A stretch of 64,000 bases of DNA, from contig JBGSBI010000006.1 in assembly GCA_041730685.1 (NCBI GenBank), positions 1 through 64,000 on the forward strand, in the 5' to 3' direction. Positions 25,200-34,252 of this stretch are shown here, in pieces. A program made the position numbers and the translations under genes. Every line of letters starts with the position of its first letter. The stretch's first letter is position 1. The notes beneath the pieces were generated by a model. It saw nothing but the letters and a program-made list of their open reading frames with translations. It had not been told where the DNA came from and searched no databases. Source of the stretch: Verrucolacustris sp041730685. GTDB lineage: Bacteria; Verrucomicrobiota; Verrucomicrobiia; Methylacidiphilales; Verrucolacustridaceae.

Positions 25200-26351
25200 A
25201 TGGGAGGCGTGAAGAAACGGAGACATGATCTTGCCCGAGTGGGGTGGCTTTTCTGTCTGCTCTGGGCGGGATCCCTAGGAACAGCAGAAGCGCCTCCGGG
25301 CCACTCGATTCCTCCTGCCAGTTGGGATGCGACGAAAACGGGTGATCCTTTCCCCTCTTGGTTTGGGCCGGTCTTGGCGCAGCCGGGATTTAACATGTTT
25401 ACTTGGCGGGCGCAGATCCGGCCACCGGTGGGAGAAGCAAAATTGGCGCTTACCCTGGTCTTCCGAGAGCCTGCGGATGGTTTTGCGCGGGTGATTTGGC
25501 AGGGGCCTGGGAGGGCGGTGACGCTTTGCAGTAATTTATTCGAGCGTGCGGCCTCCTTGCATCAGCGGACTCTTTTAATCGAACAGGAAAGTTTGGGTGG
25601 GCCTGGGCAGTTGACTATCGAATCCACGGGAAGCGATCCTGTTTTGGAGCGGGTTGATTTGACGTGGGTCGAGCCTTTGGTCTTAGCGGCGGGTTGGACG
25701 GCTCCTTCGGGGTTATATTTGACGCCCGCTGGGAAAATCTTTCCCGGGGATGAGTTGCAGGGTGCGGGGAGACATCTTCCGATGGATGAAGAGAAAGGTT
25801 TGGTGATGGATGCGGTACTGGATGCGGGGCCAGTGAAGATTGATGCCCAAAATCCTGTCCGTTTCGTTGCGCCGATTGCGGGAAAACCCGCGTACGGAAG
25901 AATTGAAGCGCAGGTGGCGGGTTTGAGTCTAGGGCAGGAGCCTTCGGTGTGGGTGAATGGGCAAGCGATGGGTGGGCTGTCGGTTGAGGTGCCTGGGTTA
26001 GATGATCCAGGATACCGAGAAAATTTAAGAAGCAGGGAGGTTGGGTATGGGGGCTGGCGCAAAGTGGTGGTGTATGTGCCTGCGGGACTTTTGCGGCAGG
26101 GAGAGAATCAGGTGGATTGGCGGGAGACGGGTTCGCCGACGACGGTACGAAACTTGCGGTTGCAGGTAGTCTTTGCCGTGACGCAACCGCCAGCACCTAG
26201 CGTGGCGCGAACGGTTACGGCAAATCCCGCGGCGGTTTCTTTGCCCAGTCCTGCGAGTAGCAGTTGGGTGGGGGGAGGGGGATCGGCGGGTCCGAAGCTT
26301 CGGACAGGATTGTCATCTGGCAGTGGAGTCGTAGGATTACGTACCGAATGA
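25200..26351 (+). CDS. Exported protein of unknown function in the secretion operon
   Basis: A 383-residue protein with a signal peptide (about 1-30; ARVGWLFCLLWAGSLGTAEA) and a beta-rich mature chain. No family is recognised. The C-terminal 60 residues are Ser/Pro/Gly-rich. It sits between gspF and gspG, and its stop overlaps the gspG start, so it belongs to the operon. A GTG at 25209 is an alternative start. It might be a substrate or a lineage-specific accessory of the secretion system. Confidence 0.65.
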   Translation: MGGVKKRRHDLARVGWLFCLLWAGSLGTAEAPPGHSIPPASWDATKTGDPFPSWFGPVLAQPGFNMFTWRAQIRPPVGEAKLALTLVFREPADGFARVIWQGPGRAVTLCSNLFERAASLHQRTLLIEQESLGGPGQLTIESTGSDPVLERVDLTWVEPLVLAAGWTAPSGLYLTPAGKIFPGDELQGAGRHLPMDEEKGLVMDAVLDAGPVKIDAQNPVRFVAPIAGKPAYGRIEAQVAGLSLGQEPSVWVNGQAMGGLSVEVPGLDDPGYRENLRSREVGYGGWRKVVVYVPAGLLRQGENQVDWRETGSPTTVRNLRLQVVFAVTQPPAPSVARTVTANPAAVSLPSPASSSWVGGGGSAGPKLRTGLSSGSGVVGLRTE

Positions 26352-26749
26352 AAAAGCGACCTTATCTTAAAACGACGGCGGGATTCACCTTAATTGAAAT
26401 TATGTTGGTGGTGGGAATCATCACCGTTCTGATGGGCTCGGCGATCTATATGCTGACGGGCAATTTGGAGTTTGCGAAGGAGCAAAGGGCGCGGGGTGAT
26501 TTGCAGGCGATTATTACCCAAGTGCGGATGTATGAAATGAAGAGTGGGGGAGTTCCTCTTTCTCAATCAGCGGGGTTGAAAGCCTTGGTGGGTACGGGAA
26601 AGGGATTTGAAGAAGAACCGAAAGATCCGTGGGGTCAGTCTTACCAGTACAAGGTAGATTCTTCGTCCGCCAAGGGGTTTCGAGTGTATTCGACGGGTGC
26701 AGATCGTAAGGATGAAGGGGGCAAGGGCGACGATATCAGTTCGAAGTAA
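26348..26749 (+). CDS. gspG: Major pseudopilin GspG
   Basis: A 133-residue type II pseudopilin. The prepilin peptidase site is G/FTLIEIMLVVGI at about residues 12-23, followed by the hydrophobic stem helix. The C-terminal globular part has the GspG pattern (DPWGQSYQY, then STGADRKDEGGKGDDI), where calcium-binding Asp residues usually lie. The ATG at 26348 is chosen for its overlap with the upstream stop and the short leader. Confidence 0.93.
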   Translation: MKKRPYLKTTAGFTLIEIMLVVGIITVLMGSAIYMLTGNLEFAKEQRARGDLQAIITQVRMYEMKSGGVPLSQSAGLKALVGTGKGFEEEPKDPWGQSYQYKVDSSSAKGFRVYSTGADRKDEGGKGDDISSK

Positions 26750-26769
26750 GGGCAGGGGAGGGAGGTCGG

Positions 26770-27234
26770 ATGAGATGGCGACCGAAGATGGCGGGGCAGA
26801 GTGGGTTCACCCTTTTAGAAATTATGTTGGCGGTTGGTATTGGGGTAATTTTCATGGGGGGGGCGGCGGTTTTTCTCTCGAGCACAGGTGGAGATAAGGA
26901 TTTAGCGAAGAGCCGCAGTCTGCTGGAAGAGCAGGCGGGGGCGGCAAGAGAGAAGGCTTTAGAAACGGGCGTTGCTCAGAGGGTGATGCTGGGAGGTCGA
27001 GGGGTAGGTGGGCAACGGTTTCCCGATGAGGTGGAGATGATGATTGTGACGCCGTTGGCTCTTTCCTTGGGGCAACGAGGGTGGAAAACGCCTGAGGATT
27101 ATGAGTGGCTTTTCACGAGCGGAGGAATGGTCGAGCCGATTCAGGTTTTACTAAAGCATGGAGATAACGAATCGCAGTTTTCTTTCAACGCCTTGACGGG
27201 AGAGAGCGTAACGGAAAAGCAGGCCAAGCGATGA
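26770..27234 (+). CDS. Minor pseudopilin, GspH-like
   Basis: A 154-residue prepilin-like protein with leader MRWRPKMAGQSG, cleavage motif G/FTLLEIMLAVGI and a stem helix. The globular part is poorly conserved, as is usual for GspH. The assignment to H rests on position between G and I. GGGAGG lies five bases before the ATG. It overlaps the next gene by four bases. Confidence 0.78.
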   Translation: MRWRPKMAGQSGFTLLEIMLAVGIGVIFMGGAAVFLSSTGGDKDLAKSRSLLEEQAGAAREKALETGVAQRVMLGGRGVGGQRFPDEVEMMIVTPLALSLGQRGWKTPEDYEWLFTSGGMVEPIQVLLKHGDNESQFSFNALTGESVTEKQAKR

Positions 27235-27644
27235 GAAGAAAGGCGGGGGGATTTACTTTGATTGAAGTGATGATAGCCGTGGCCATCTTTGCCTTTGCGG
27301 CGGTAGGTTTTGCGGCGGCGCTGAACGATGTCCTAGGAATTAACTTGGCGCTTTTGCGATCGGGAGGGCGACGACAGGCGGTGGAGTCGTTGGCCGCGCA
27401 AATTTTGGCGTCGACGAACAACCTGCAGGCCACGGGAAACGGGTTTGTCCCTGTCAGCGATGATGGCTCTTTATTTTTAACCCAAAGCGTTAATCCAGTG
27501 GTCCCTCCGATTGAATTACCCAGCTCGGATCCAGGAGCGGGACCGAGAATGATAAGTGGTTGGTGGCAGGTAAAAATAAGGGCGGAAACAAAAAAAGGAG
27601 AGGTTCTTGAGGGAATCTCCTTTCTGCTGTGGCCGACGCGATGA
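27231..27644 (+). CDS. Minor pseudopilin, GspI-like
   Basis: A 137-residue prepilin-like protein with short basic leader MRRKAGG, then FTLIEVMIAVAIFAFAAVGF. The FTLIEVMVA-type stem is characteristic of GspI, which nucleates the pseudopilus tip with J and K. ATGA overlaps join it to the genes on both sides. Confidence 0.8.
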   Translation: MRRKAGGFTLIEVMIAVAIFAFAAVGFAAALNDVLGINLALLRSGGRRQAVESLAAQILASTNNLQATGNGFVPVSDDGSLFLTQSVNPVVPPIELPSSDPGAGPRMISGWWQVKIRAETKKGEVLEGISFLLWPTR

Positions 27645-28300
27645 GGGCAAGATTCCCAGCTTCTGCCAGCTTCACCTTGATTGAGGTGACCTTAGGTCTG
27701 ACCATTCTCATATTGATCTTTGGGGTGATTTTTCAGTTAGTGCAATTTTCTATCATGGCGGCAGATGAAGCCGCCAAGTCCAGTCTACGGAGTCGTGAAG
27801 TAAGTGGGCTTTTTGCCTTGGTGCGCCAACTTTGTTTGGATCTGCCAGTACAGTCTCAGGTAGGTTTAGAGCAGGCGCGAGGAGGTCAGACTCTTTCCCT
27901 GACAAATTCTCCTGTGGCAATTTTTCCCGAGAGATTTGGCGGAGTCCGAGTTTTGCGGCTTGAGCTAAAGAAAGCGGCGACTGGGGATGGAAAGGAGTTG
28001 GTGCTGGAGGAACAATTTACCGAGTCGACGACAGAGGCGCAGAAAAAGCCCGAGGTGAATACCTTTCCTTTGATGCGCGAGGTGCAGGATTTGCGCTGGT
28101 TTGCGGGGGATCCAAGGAACCAAGCGAAGATGGATTCCCCTACTTGGGCTGAGCCGATCAAACCTGCCTATCTTAAGATGGTGCTAGTGCGGAAAAACGG
28201 AAAGAGAATGGTGACGAATACGGGCATCTTTTGGATACCCACGGGCATGAGTCCGAGCGGGCAACCGCCAGTGGATCCGGTTTTCCGAGGGAAAAGTTAA
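27641..28300 (+). CDS. Minor pseudopilin, GspJ-like, with altered cleavage site
   Basis: A 219-residue prepilin-like protein. The stem begins SFTLIEVTLGLTI, so the residue before the Phe is Ser rather than the Gly that prepilin peptidases normally require. The longer globular domain and the position before gspK fit GspJ. ATG 27641 overlaps the upstream stop and is preferred to GTG 27629. If cleavage fails, the protein would stay as a membrane-anchored precursor. Confidence 0.75.
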   Translation: MRARFPASASFTLIEVTLGLTILILIFGVIFQLVQFSIMAADEAAKSSLRSREVSGLFALVRQLCLDLPVQSQVGLEQARGGQTLSLTNSPVAIFPERFGGVRVLRLELKKAATGDGKELVLEEQFTESTTEAQKKPEVNTFPLMREVQDLRWFAGDPRNQAKMDSPTWAEPIKPAYLKMVLVRKNGKRMVTNTGIFWIPTGMSPSGQPPVDPVFRGKS

Positions 28301-28323
28301 GTGAGCACACCCAACCGACCGTT

Positions 28324-29292
28324 ATGAAAAACAGGAAAACTTCCGCCAATTCTTCTGGGGTGGCTTTAATTGTGGTGCTCTGGGCGGTGGGCCTGATTTC
28401 TGCGGCGCTTTTTGGGTTGGTGGCGATTTTACAGAGGCAGATTGGGCAGGAGGTGGCGGCATTGCAAAATGCGAGGGCGATGTTGGTGGCTGAGTCAGGG
28501 ATTCAGATGGCTTTGCATAGCCAGCTACGTCCTGAAGACATGGCGGAAGCCGCGCGACAGTTGAGCGGAAAGTTGCAAGAGGGATGGTATGTGGGGAAAA
28601 GCCCCGTGGAGGTTCATTTTGAAATTGAGGCCAAGGATATGTCGGAGGATGCGGCTAAGATGAACATCAATGCCCTGTTGTTGGGGGACAAAACATTAGC
28701 TAGGTCGGTTCTGCAAAATTTATTTGCAGGATGGGAGGTCAATTTAACCACCTCTTCTGCGTTGATTGATGCCTTATTGGACTGGGTCGATGCGGACGGA
28801 CTGAGCACGGGCTCGAATAGTGGGACGGAAAAAAACGTGCGGAACGGTCCTTTTGAAAAGGTGGAAGAGTTGGAAAAAGTGGCGGGGTGGGCGGAGATGG
28901 CGAAGGAGGCCAAGGAGGGAAGTAAGGGTGTTGATGCCCTTAGTAAATTCACGGTGTACGGGGCAGGGAAGCTGTCTTTGCGTAGTGCGGAGCAGGATCT
29001 GATTGAGGCGTGGTTAGGATTGGGGGCTGGGGCCGCCAGGAATTTTATTCTTCAGCGTCCTGGGCCGGACCAGATTGCTGGGACTGCCGATGATGTGGTG
29101 AATCAGACTTTGTTGGGAGCCAATCCCTCTGAATGGGCGAATCGGGTGGTGGTGGAGGAAGAAGATCTATGGCGGGTAACCTCGACTGGCTTTGTCGGTA
29201 AGGCTAAAAGAAAGGTAGTGGCTTTAATTTCCCGTAAAACAAATCCTCCGCAGATCAAGGCTCGATGGGCTGAGGAGGATGCGAGCCCGTGA
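28324..29292 (+). CDS. gspK: Minor pseudopilin GspK
   Basis: A 322-residue protein. The N-terminal stem G/VALIVVLWAVGLISAAL lacks the Glu at position 5 that other pseudopilins have, as is normal for GspK. It is followed by the large helical domain of the family (KMNINALLLGDKTLA, LIDALLDWVDADG). GspK caps the pseudopilus tip. ATG 28324 is chosen over upstream starts because it gives a short leader directly before the stem. Confidence 0.88.
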   Translation: MKNRKTSANSSGVALIVVLWAVGLISAALFGLVAILQRQIGQEVAALQNARAMLVAESGIQMALHSQLRPEDMAEAARQLSGKLQEGWYVGKSPVEVHFEIEAKDMSEDAAKMNINALLLGDKTLARSVLQNLFAGWEVNLTTSSALIDALLDWVDADGLSTGSNSGTEKNVRNGPFEKVEELEKVAGWAEMAKEAKEGSKGVDALSKFTVYGAGKLSLRSAEQDLIEAWLGLGAGAARNFILQRPGPDQIAGTADDVVNQTLLGANPSEWANRVVVEEEDLWRVTSTGFVGKAKRKVVALISRKTNPPQIKARWAEEDASP

Positions 29293-30644
29293 AGAAAAAA
29301 GTTCTTAAGGTTAAGAAAATCAAGGGAAAGAATCTTGCTGGCCCTGTCTTTGTTTTTCCAGGGCCTGAGGGGTGGGAGTTGTGGAGTACGGCAGATGGGG
29401 AAGCTCAGTGTATGGGGCCTGCGGAGGATCCGCAGAAGCTACGAGCACCGGAGCAAGCGGTGGTTTGTCTTCCTTCCCGCTCTTTTCTTTCTGTGCCCCT
29501 TTGGATATCGGTTGAAGAGGGGATTGCGCCGAGAGATTTGGCCAAAATTGCCTTGGAGGCGAAGAATTTGCTAGGGGCCAATCCTGAAGCGGCGGTTTGG
29601 GGGATGGAGCCGATTCGGACTGAGCCTATCGCGGTGGCGGGTCAGGATGAGCCAGGCCTGAGGCAATTAGAAGCGACAGCGATTTTAGCGGGTCCCCTAG
29701 AGGAGACTTGGCTGTTGGAGCAGGCGGGGCGTCATGAGATCGCGGGTCGAGTTCTGCCTGCGCCCGGGGGTGGATCTTCTGCGGTTCTACGAAAAGAGCT
29801 TGGACGGTGGGTGGTAGATTTTTACTCGGGTGGAAAATGGTTACACTCGCAACCTTTGCTGGCGCGTGAGTTACAGGCGGGAACCGCGACAGAGGTTGGG
29901 GCTTTGCTAGCGCAACTGGAAGCGGAGGGAACTTTATCTGACCTCAATATGCTGGCTCTGCGAGAGGAAGGGGAGACGGGGGTAGGAGTGCAGGAGTTTT
30001 TATCACTTCTCCCGTGCCCAGTGCGGACCGAGCCGAGGGTTGCGCCGCGGCTGCCTGCAGGCCCTTGGGATTTGCAACCCCCGCTTTTGACGGAGCGTCG
30101 TTCGGCCAAAAGCCAGAAAGCGAAAAAGCAGAGGTCGATCCGTATCGGATTAGCCGGGTATGTTATCGTCTTGGCGATGGCGGTGGTATATTTCGCGGTG
30201 CCGATTGTCCGTCTACAGGTGTTGGAAAAGGAGTTGGCGAAAATTGCTCCCGAGGCGGATAAAATCCGCGAAGCATCGCAGAGTTGGCAGGAGGCGGCAG
30301 CCTTAGTGAATCCGAAGATGAACGCTTTGGAACTGCTTTGGGAGGTTGCCCGACCCTTGATTGAGAAAGATCCTGGGGAGATTGATGGAGTGCGCTTGAC
30401 CACTTTCGATTTCAATACCAAGCGACTTCTTTTACAGGGGGAGGGGAAGGATCTTGAGCAGACGGAGAAGTATTTTGAGTGGCTGAAGAAGGAGCCGATG
30501 CTTTCGGAGTACCAGTGGCGTCATCCGCAGCCGACACTTTTACCCAACGGCAATGCTCGGTTTCAGGTAGAGGGAATTCCAGCGGGGGCTGAGGTGGTCA
30601 AAGAAGAGGAAGGAGGTTCCGATGCGAATGTTAACGCGCCATGA
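29289..30644 (+). CDS. GspL-like assembly platform protein
   Basis: A 451-residue bitopic protein. A cytoplasmic actin-like-type region occupies about 1-270. One membrane segment (about 287-308; IGLAGYVIVLAMAVVYFAV) follows a very basic stretch. A periplasmic coiled-coil and a small ferredoxin-like domain end the chain. This layout is GspL or a PilM-PilN fusion. GTG start overlapping gspK by four bases; position before a GspM/PilO-like gene supports the call. Confidence 0.75.
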   Translation: MKKKVLKVKKIKGKNLAGPVFVFPGPEGWELWSTADGEAQCMGPAEDPQKLRAPEQAVVCLPSRSFLSVPLWISVEEGIAPRDLAKIALEAKNLLGANPEAAVWGMEPIRTEPIAVAGQDEPGLRQLEATAILAGPLEETWLLEQAGRHEIAGRVLPAPGGGSSAVLRKELGRWVVDFYSGGKWLHSQPLLARELQAGTATEVGALLAQLEAEGTLSDLNMLALREEGETGVGVQEFLSLLPCPVRTEPRVAPRLPAGPWDLQPPLLTERRSAKSQKAKKQRSIRIGLAGYVIVLAMAVVYFAVPIVRLQVLEKELAKIAPEADKIREASQSWQEAAALVNPKMNALELLWEVARPLIEKDPGEIDGVRLTTFDFNTKRLLLQGEGKDLEQTEKYFEWLKKEPMLSEYQWRHPQPTLLPNGNARFQVEGIPAGAEVVKEEEGGSDANVNAP

Positions 30645-31149
30645 GAAAAAGCTGATGCTCTTTTTTGGTTTGGCGGTGTTTGCTGGCATCCATTTGCTGG
30701 GGTTGAAGCTCTTTTTGAGCTTCGATCAGGCTAATCGGCGCAACCTTTTACAGAAAACGGATGAGTTGGCGGAAGCAAAGGATTGGATGGAGCATAAAGC
30801 GGAGTGGGAGCAGAAGGCGGAGTGGTTGGAGAAAAATCTGAAGACGGTACCCGCGGACAATCCTGCCCCTGCCTTACAGAAGAAGTCGCAGAGCACGGCG
30901 GCGGCGGCGGGATTGAAGATTGAGGAGCAGAACCTGCAGGCTCCGCGGATCGGAGTAACCTGCACGATTTATAGTAATCGGATGCGTCTGACGGGGAGTT
31001 TGGAGCAGTTCAATCGGTGGATTGTCGATCTGTACCAGCCTGAGAGCGGAGTGGCATTGACCATGCTGAATTTAAAGCTGAGTGCTGAGCCGCCGAAAAT
31101 GACGGGGGAGGCGGAGGTGGGACAGTTTTTTAGGACCAAGAAGCAGTGA
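30622..31149 (+). CDS. GspM/PilO-like assembly platform protein
   Basis: A 175-residue bitopic inner-membrane protein with a short basic N-terminus, one membrane segment (about 9-30), a coiled-coil (about 35-75) and a periplasmic ferredoxin-like domain. It would pair with the GspL-like protein. AAGGAGG lies about six bases before the ATG, inside the end of the previous gene, which it overlaps by 23 bases. Confidence 0.75.
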   Translation: MRMLTRHEKKLMLFFGLAVFAGIHLLGLKLFLSFDQANRRNLLQKTDELAEAKDWMEHKAEWEQKAEWLEKNLKTVPADNPAPALQKKSQSTAAAAGLKIEEQNLQAPRIGVTCTIYSNRMRLTGSLEQFNRWIVDLYQPESGVALTMLNLKLSAEPPKMTGEAEVGQFFRTKKQ

Positions 31150-31793
31150 ACAAGTTCTTCACAATTGCGCGAGGAGTTCTCCTCGTTTATCTCGTGGGGG
31201 GTATAGGATTTGGGGAGATGGCCCCTGTTTTACCCACCGCTGTTGCAGAAGCTCCGCCGCGCACAGAAACCCGTTCGGGCTTGCCTCAGGCTTTGGAACT
31301 ATCGCGTTATACGGCCTTGGGTAAGAAGTCTCCCTTCACCTTGGCTTCGGCTACGGCGGAGGCTGATTTTGCCAAGGAGCTGGTTTTGGGGGGCTATGTT
31401 CGGTTGGAGGGGGAGGATTACGTGATGGTGGCTAATAAAACAAAGCCCGAGCGTATTTTGGTTGGAAGGAAGGCTTCTCCGTCAGCTCAAGGGATGATTT
31501 TACTGGAGTTGAAGAAAGATCCTCTGGGTGATCCCTCGAAGATGCAGGCGAAAATTAAGAAGGGATCGGAGATGGCGACGTTGAAATACGAGGTGACGGG
31601 CGGGGGCGCCGCGCCTGCGGCACAAGCTCCTGTGGCAATACCTGGCCAACCGCAAATTCCAGGAATGCCGGGTCAACCCGCCCAAGCGCAGATAAATCCT
31701 GGGCAGAAGGCAGCCAATGGGGGGGGGCAACAAGCGCCGACACCGGTGATTCGGCGTCGGGTGATCCCAATTCCCGCGGGGCAGAAAAAATGA
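31146..31793 (+). CDS. Exported PilP/GspC-like protein
   Basis: A 215-residue protein with an N-terminal signal or anchor (about 5-25), a small beta domain (about 55-140) and a Pro/Gln/Ala-rich tail (GQPQIPGMPGQPAQAQ). Position between GspM and the secretin, and a compact beta domain after a linker, suggest the GspC/PilP role of linking platform to secretin. Sequence similarity is too low to be sure. GTG start overlaps gspM, and the end overlaps gspD. Confidence 0.6.
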   Translation: MNKFFTIARGVLLVYLVGGIGFGEMAPVLPTAVAEAPPRTETRSGLPQALELSRYTALGKKSPFTLASATAEADFAKELVLGGYVRLEGEDYVMVANKTKPERILVGRKASPSAQGMILLELKKDPLGDPSKMQAKIKKGSEMATLKYEVTGGGAAPAAQAPVAIPGQPQIPGMPGQPAQAQINPGQKAANGGGQQAPTPVIRRRVIPIPAGQKK

Positions 31794-34183
31794 GATCTGG
31801 TGTGGTTTTAATTTTAGCTCTGCTGTTTTCTTTGAGTGCAGTAGGGGTTCGGGGTTGGGCCCAAGAGAGGCTGTCAGTACCTGGGCGGGCCGCTTTGCCC
31901 GCGACTGGGGAAGCCCCAGCGGTGCAGGAACCTGAGATGGTTTCGGCGGAGATGATCCAGTTTCCGAATAATCCAGTTTCAGATTTCCTCGGCGTCTATG
32001 AGAAATTAAAGGGAGTCACTTTGATTAAAGATGCCAGTCTGCTCGGCGGAGGGGCGAATCTAAGTCTGACTTTAGATCAGCCAGTAACCAAGGCGGAGGC
32101 GATCCGTCTGATTGAATCGACCTTATTGCTGAATGGGTATGCCTTCATTGCCATGGATAAGAACTCGGTCAAAGTGATTAACACCGCTGGGGGCAAAAAT
32201 CCGCGGAGTGAGGGAGTCTTTCTTTTTACGAATGAGAGTGAGTTGCCTGAGGGAGAGGTGGTGGCGTCCTACGTCATGCCCTTAACCCACTTGGCGGCGG
32301 CGGATGCGGTGCCTATCTTTGAGCAGTTTATTACTCTGCATCCATACGGGAGTTTGGTGCCTGTGCCGGTGGCGAATCAGGTTTTGATCACGGAAAATTC
32401 AACCCTGATTCGGCGTTTGATTCAGGTGAGGGACCTGATTGATACCCCTGCGCCTGAGCGAAAGACCGACTTTATTCAGCTGGTGCAAGCCAACGCCGAT
32501 CGCGTAGTCGAGTTGATTACGCAGATATTGGAAAAGCGCGAGGAGAAGAGCGGGGGAACCACGGCGAAAGCGGCGACGGGTCAAGTGGCGCAACCTGGGG
32601 TGCCTGGATTACCTGGTGGGGCAGGGGGGTCTGCGGGGGTGACGATTAGTGGGAGTAAAAGTGGTTTTGCGGGGGATATTCAGCTGATTGCGGATACGAG
32701 AACGAATCGAATCTTGGTGATTGCTAGTCCCTTTGATTTTGCGGGAATTAGTTCCTTGATTAAGCAGTTTGATATCGCGGTGGATTTGAGCGTTCCGTAC
32801 GAGCAGTCGCTCAACTATGTGGCGGCCACCGATATGTTGCCTATTTTGGCGGACATGCTGGCGGAGGAAGGAGACGATGCGAGCGCAGGTGGGGCAGGGG
32901 GATCGAAATCCACTGGGGCAGTCTCTGGCGGGATTGGAGCGGGCAGACCTGTGACGGGAGCTTCGGGTGGCTCAAGTACATCTTCTTCTGGCAAGACAGC
33001 GGATGTCTTGAGCGAGCCGGGAGAGGAGCAGGCGGCGCAGTCACTTGTTGTTGGAAAGACGAAGCTGATTGCGGACAATCGTGCTAATTCTATTCTGGTG
33101 ATTGGACAACCTGAGGCGCGTGACAAGGTGAAGGCCATTTTAAGCAAACTAGATAAGAAGCCGATGCAGGTTTATTTGGCGACAGTGATTGGGCAGCTAC
33201 TCGTTTCCAATGATGATGAGTTTGCGGTGAATATTCTACAAAAATATATTGGAGGACCAAGGACGGGGGCGGCATCGGTTGCGGGTGGAAAGCCATTTAT
33301 TTCGGGCACTACTACAGTGTACGGAACGGATGTGAATGGAAATCCAACCGCCCAGACACAGAGTGGAGTTACTCCGGTTAGTCCTGCTGCGGCTACTCTT
33401 TCACAGATGTCTCAAGTGGCGGTGGGTGCTTTGCCAGGAATGCAGATCGCAACATTCATCCTTGGCTCGATTGATCTCTATATCAACGCACTGACCGCGA
33501 CGGCGAAGTTCCGGATTGCCTCCCGTCCTTCGGTTTTTACGGCGAACAACAAGAAAGCGACGATTTTTAATGGAAAAAAGATTGCGGTGCCGACGAGTAC
33601 GGTAACGACCCTCGGAGCAGGTGGGAGTGCTAATACAACTTCTGGTTCCCAGCAGTCGAACATCCAGTATCAGGATGTAGTACTTAAAATAGAAGTTGTT
33701 CCTCTGATTAATAGTGCACGAGAGATTAGTCTACAGATTGTTCAGACGAACGACACGATTTCTCAGAACAGTACAAATATTGGGGGAGGGGTAACGGTCC
33801 CTGAGATTAATACCCAAGAGCTGAACACGACGGTGATTGTGCCTGATCGATCGACGATACTGCTGGGTGGCTTGGTCACGCAGCAGGATACGAAAAATGT
33901 CGCTGGGGTGCCTTTTGTTTCAACCATTCCCTTGTTGGGAAATCTATTTAAATCGACTTCGGACACTACACAAAGACAGGAACTGGTGGTGATGATTCAA
34001 CCATCCGTGGTGGTTGATGGAGCTGAGTTGAAAGAGATCAGTAAAACGGAGCGAGATTTGACGGGGTTTTCTTCCAAGGAACTTTCTCCGCTGAGCATGA
34101 GATCGGGGCAGAAAAGTGGGCCGATGAGTTTGAATCCGCCTGTGGCGGAGCCGATATCTGCGACAGAGGCAAAGCAGGAGTAG
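31790..34183 (+). CDS. gspD: Secretin GspD
   Basis: A 797-residue outer-membrane secretin. After the signal peptide (about 1-27) come N-domains (about 45-330 and 400-470). They are interrupted by two Gly/Ser-rich insertions, near 250-290 and 365-405. The secretin core runs from about 520 to 755, with VPEINTQELNTTVIVPDRST, LLGGLVTQQD and the final VPFVSTIPLLGNLFKST. It forms the gated ring through which substrates leave. No lipoprotein cysteine is seen at the signal cleavage point, so a pilotin is not implied. Confidence 0.92.
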   Translation: MRSGVVLILALLFSLSAVGVRGWAQERLSVPGRAALPATGEAPAVQEPEMVSAEMIQFPNNPVSDFLGVYEKLKGVTLIKDASLLGGGANLSLTLDQPVTKAEAIRLIESTLLLNGYAFIAMDKNSVKVINTAGGKNPRSEGVFLFTNESELPEGEVVASYVMPLTHLAAADAVPIFEQFITLHPYGSLVPVPVANQVLITENSTLIRRLIQVRDLIDTPAPERKTDFIQLVQANADRVVELITQILEKREEKSGGTTAKAATGQVAQPGVPGLPGGAGGSAGVTISGSKSGFAGDIQLIADTRTNRILVIASPFDFAGISSLIKQFDIAVDLSVPYEQSLNYVAATDMLPILADMLAEEGDDASAGGAGGSKSTGAVSGGIGAGRPVTGASGGSSTSSSGKTADVLSEPGEEQAAQSLVVGKTKLIADNRANSILVIGQPEARDKVKAILSKLDKKPMQVYLATVIGQLLVSNDDEFAVNILQKYIGGPRTGAASVAGGKPFISGTTTVYGTDVNGNPTAQTQSGVTPVSPAAATLSQMSQVAVGALPGMQIATFILGSIDLYINALTATAKFRIASRPSVFTANNKKATIFNGKKIAVPTSTVTTLGAGGSANTTSGSQQSNIQYQDVVLKIEVVPLINSAREISLQIVQTNDTISQNSTNIGGGVTVPEINTQELNTTVIVPDRSTILLGGLVTQQDTKNVAGVPFVSTIPLLGNLFKSTSDTTQRQELVVMIQPSVVVDGAELKEISKTERDLTGFSSKELSPLSMRSGQKSGPMSLNPPVAEPISATEAKQE

Positions 34184-34199
34184 TCCACGGATTGGTGGG

Positions 34200-34228
34200 T
34201 TGACTCAAGAGGGTCTTTCCTCGATTGT
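34200..34228 (+). promoter_or_regulatory. Possible promoter for sucCD-citrate synthase
   Basis: TTGACT (34200-34205), 17 bases, then GATTGT (34223-34228). The -35 box is good and the -10 box is weak. It falls in the 69-base gap between gspD and sucC, where a new transcription unit would be expected. Confidence 0.3.
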
Positions 34229-34252
34229 CTCCCCCATTAGTTTCTCTTCTTT

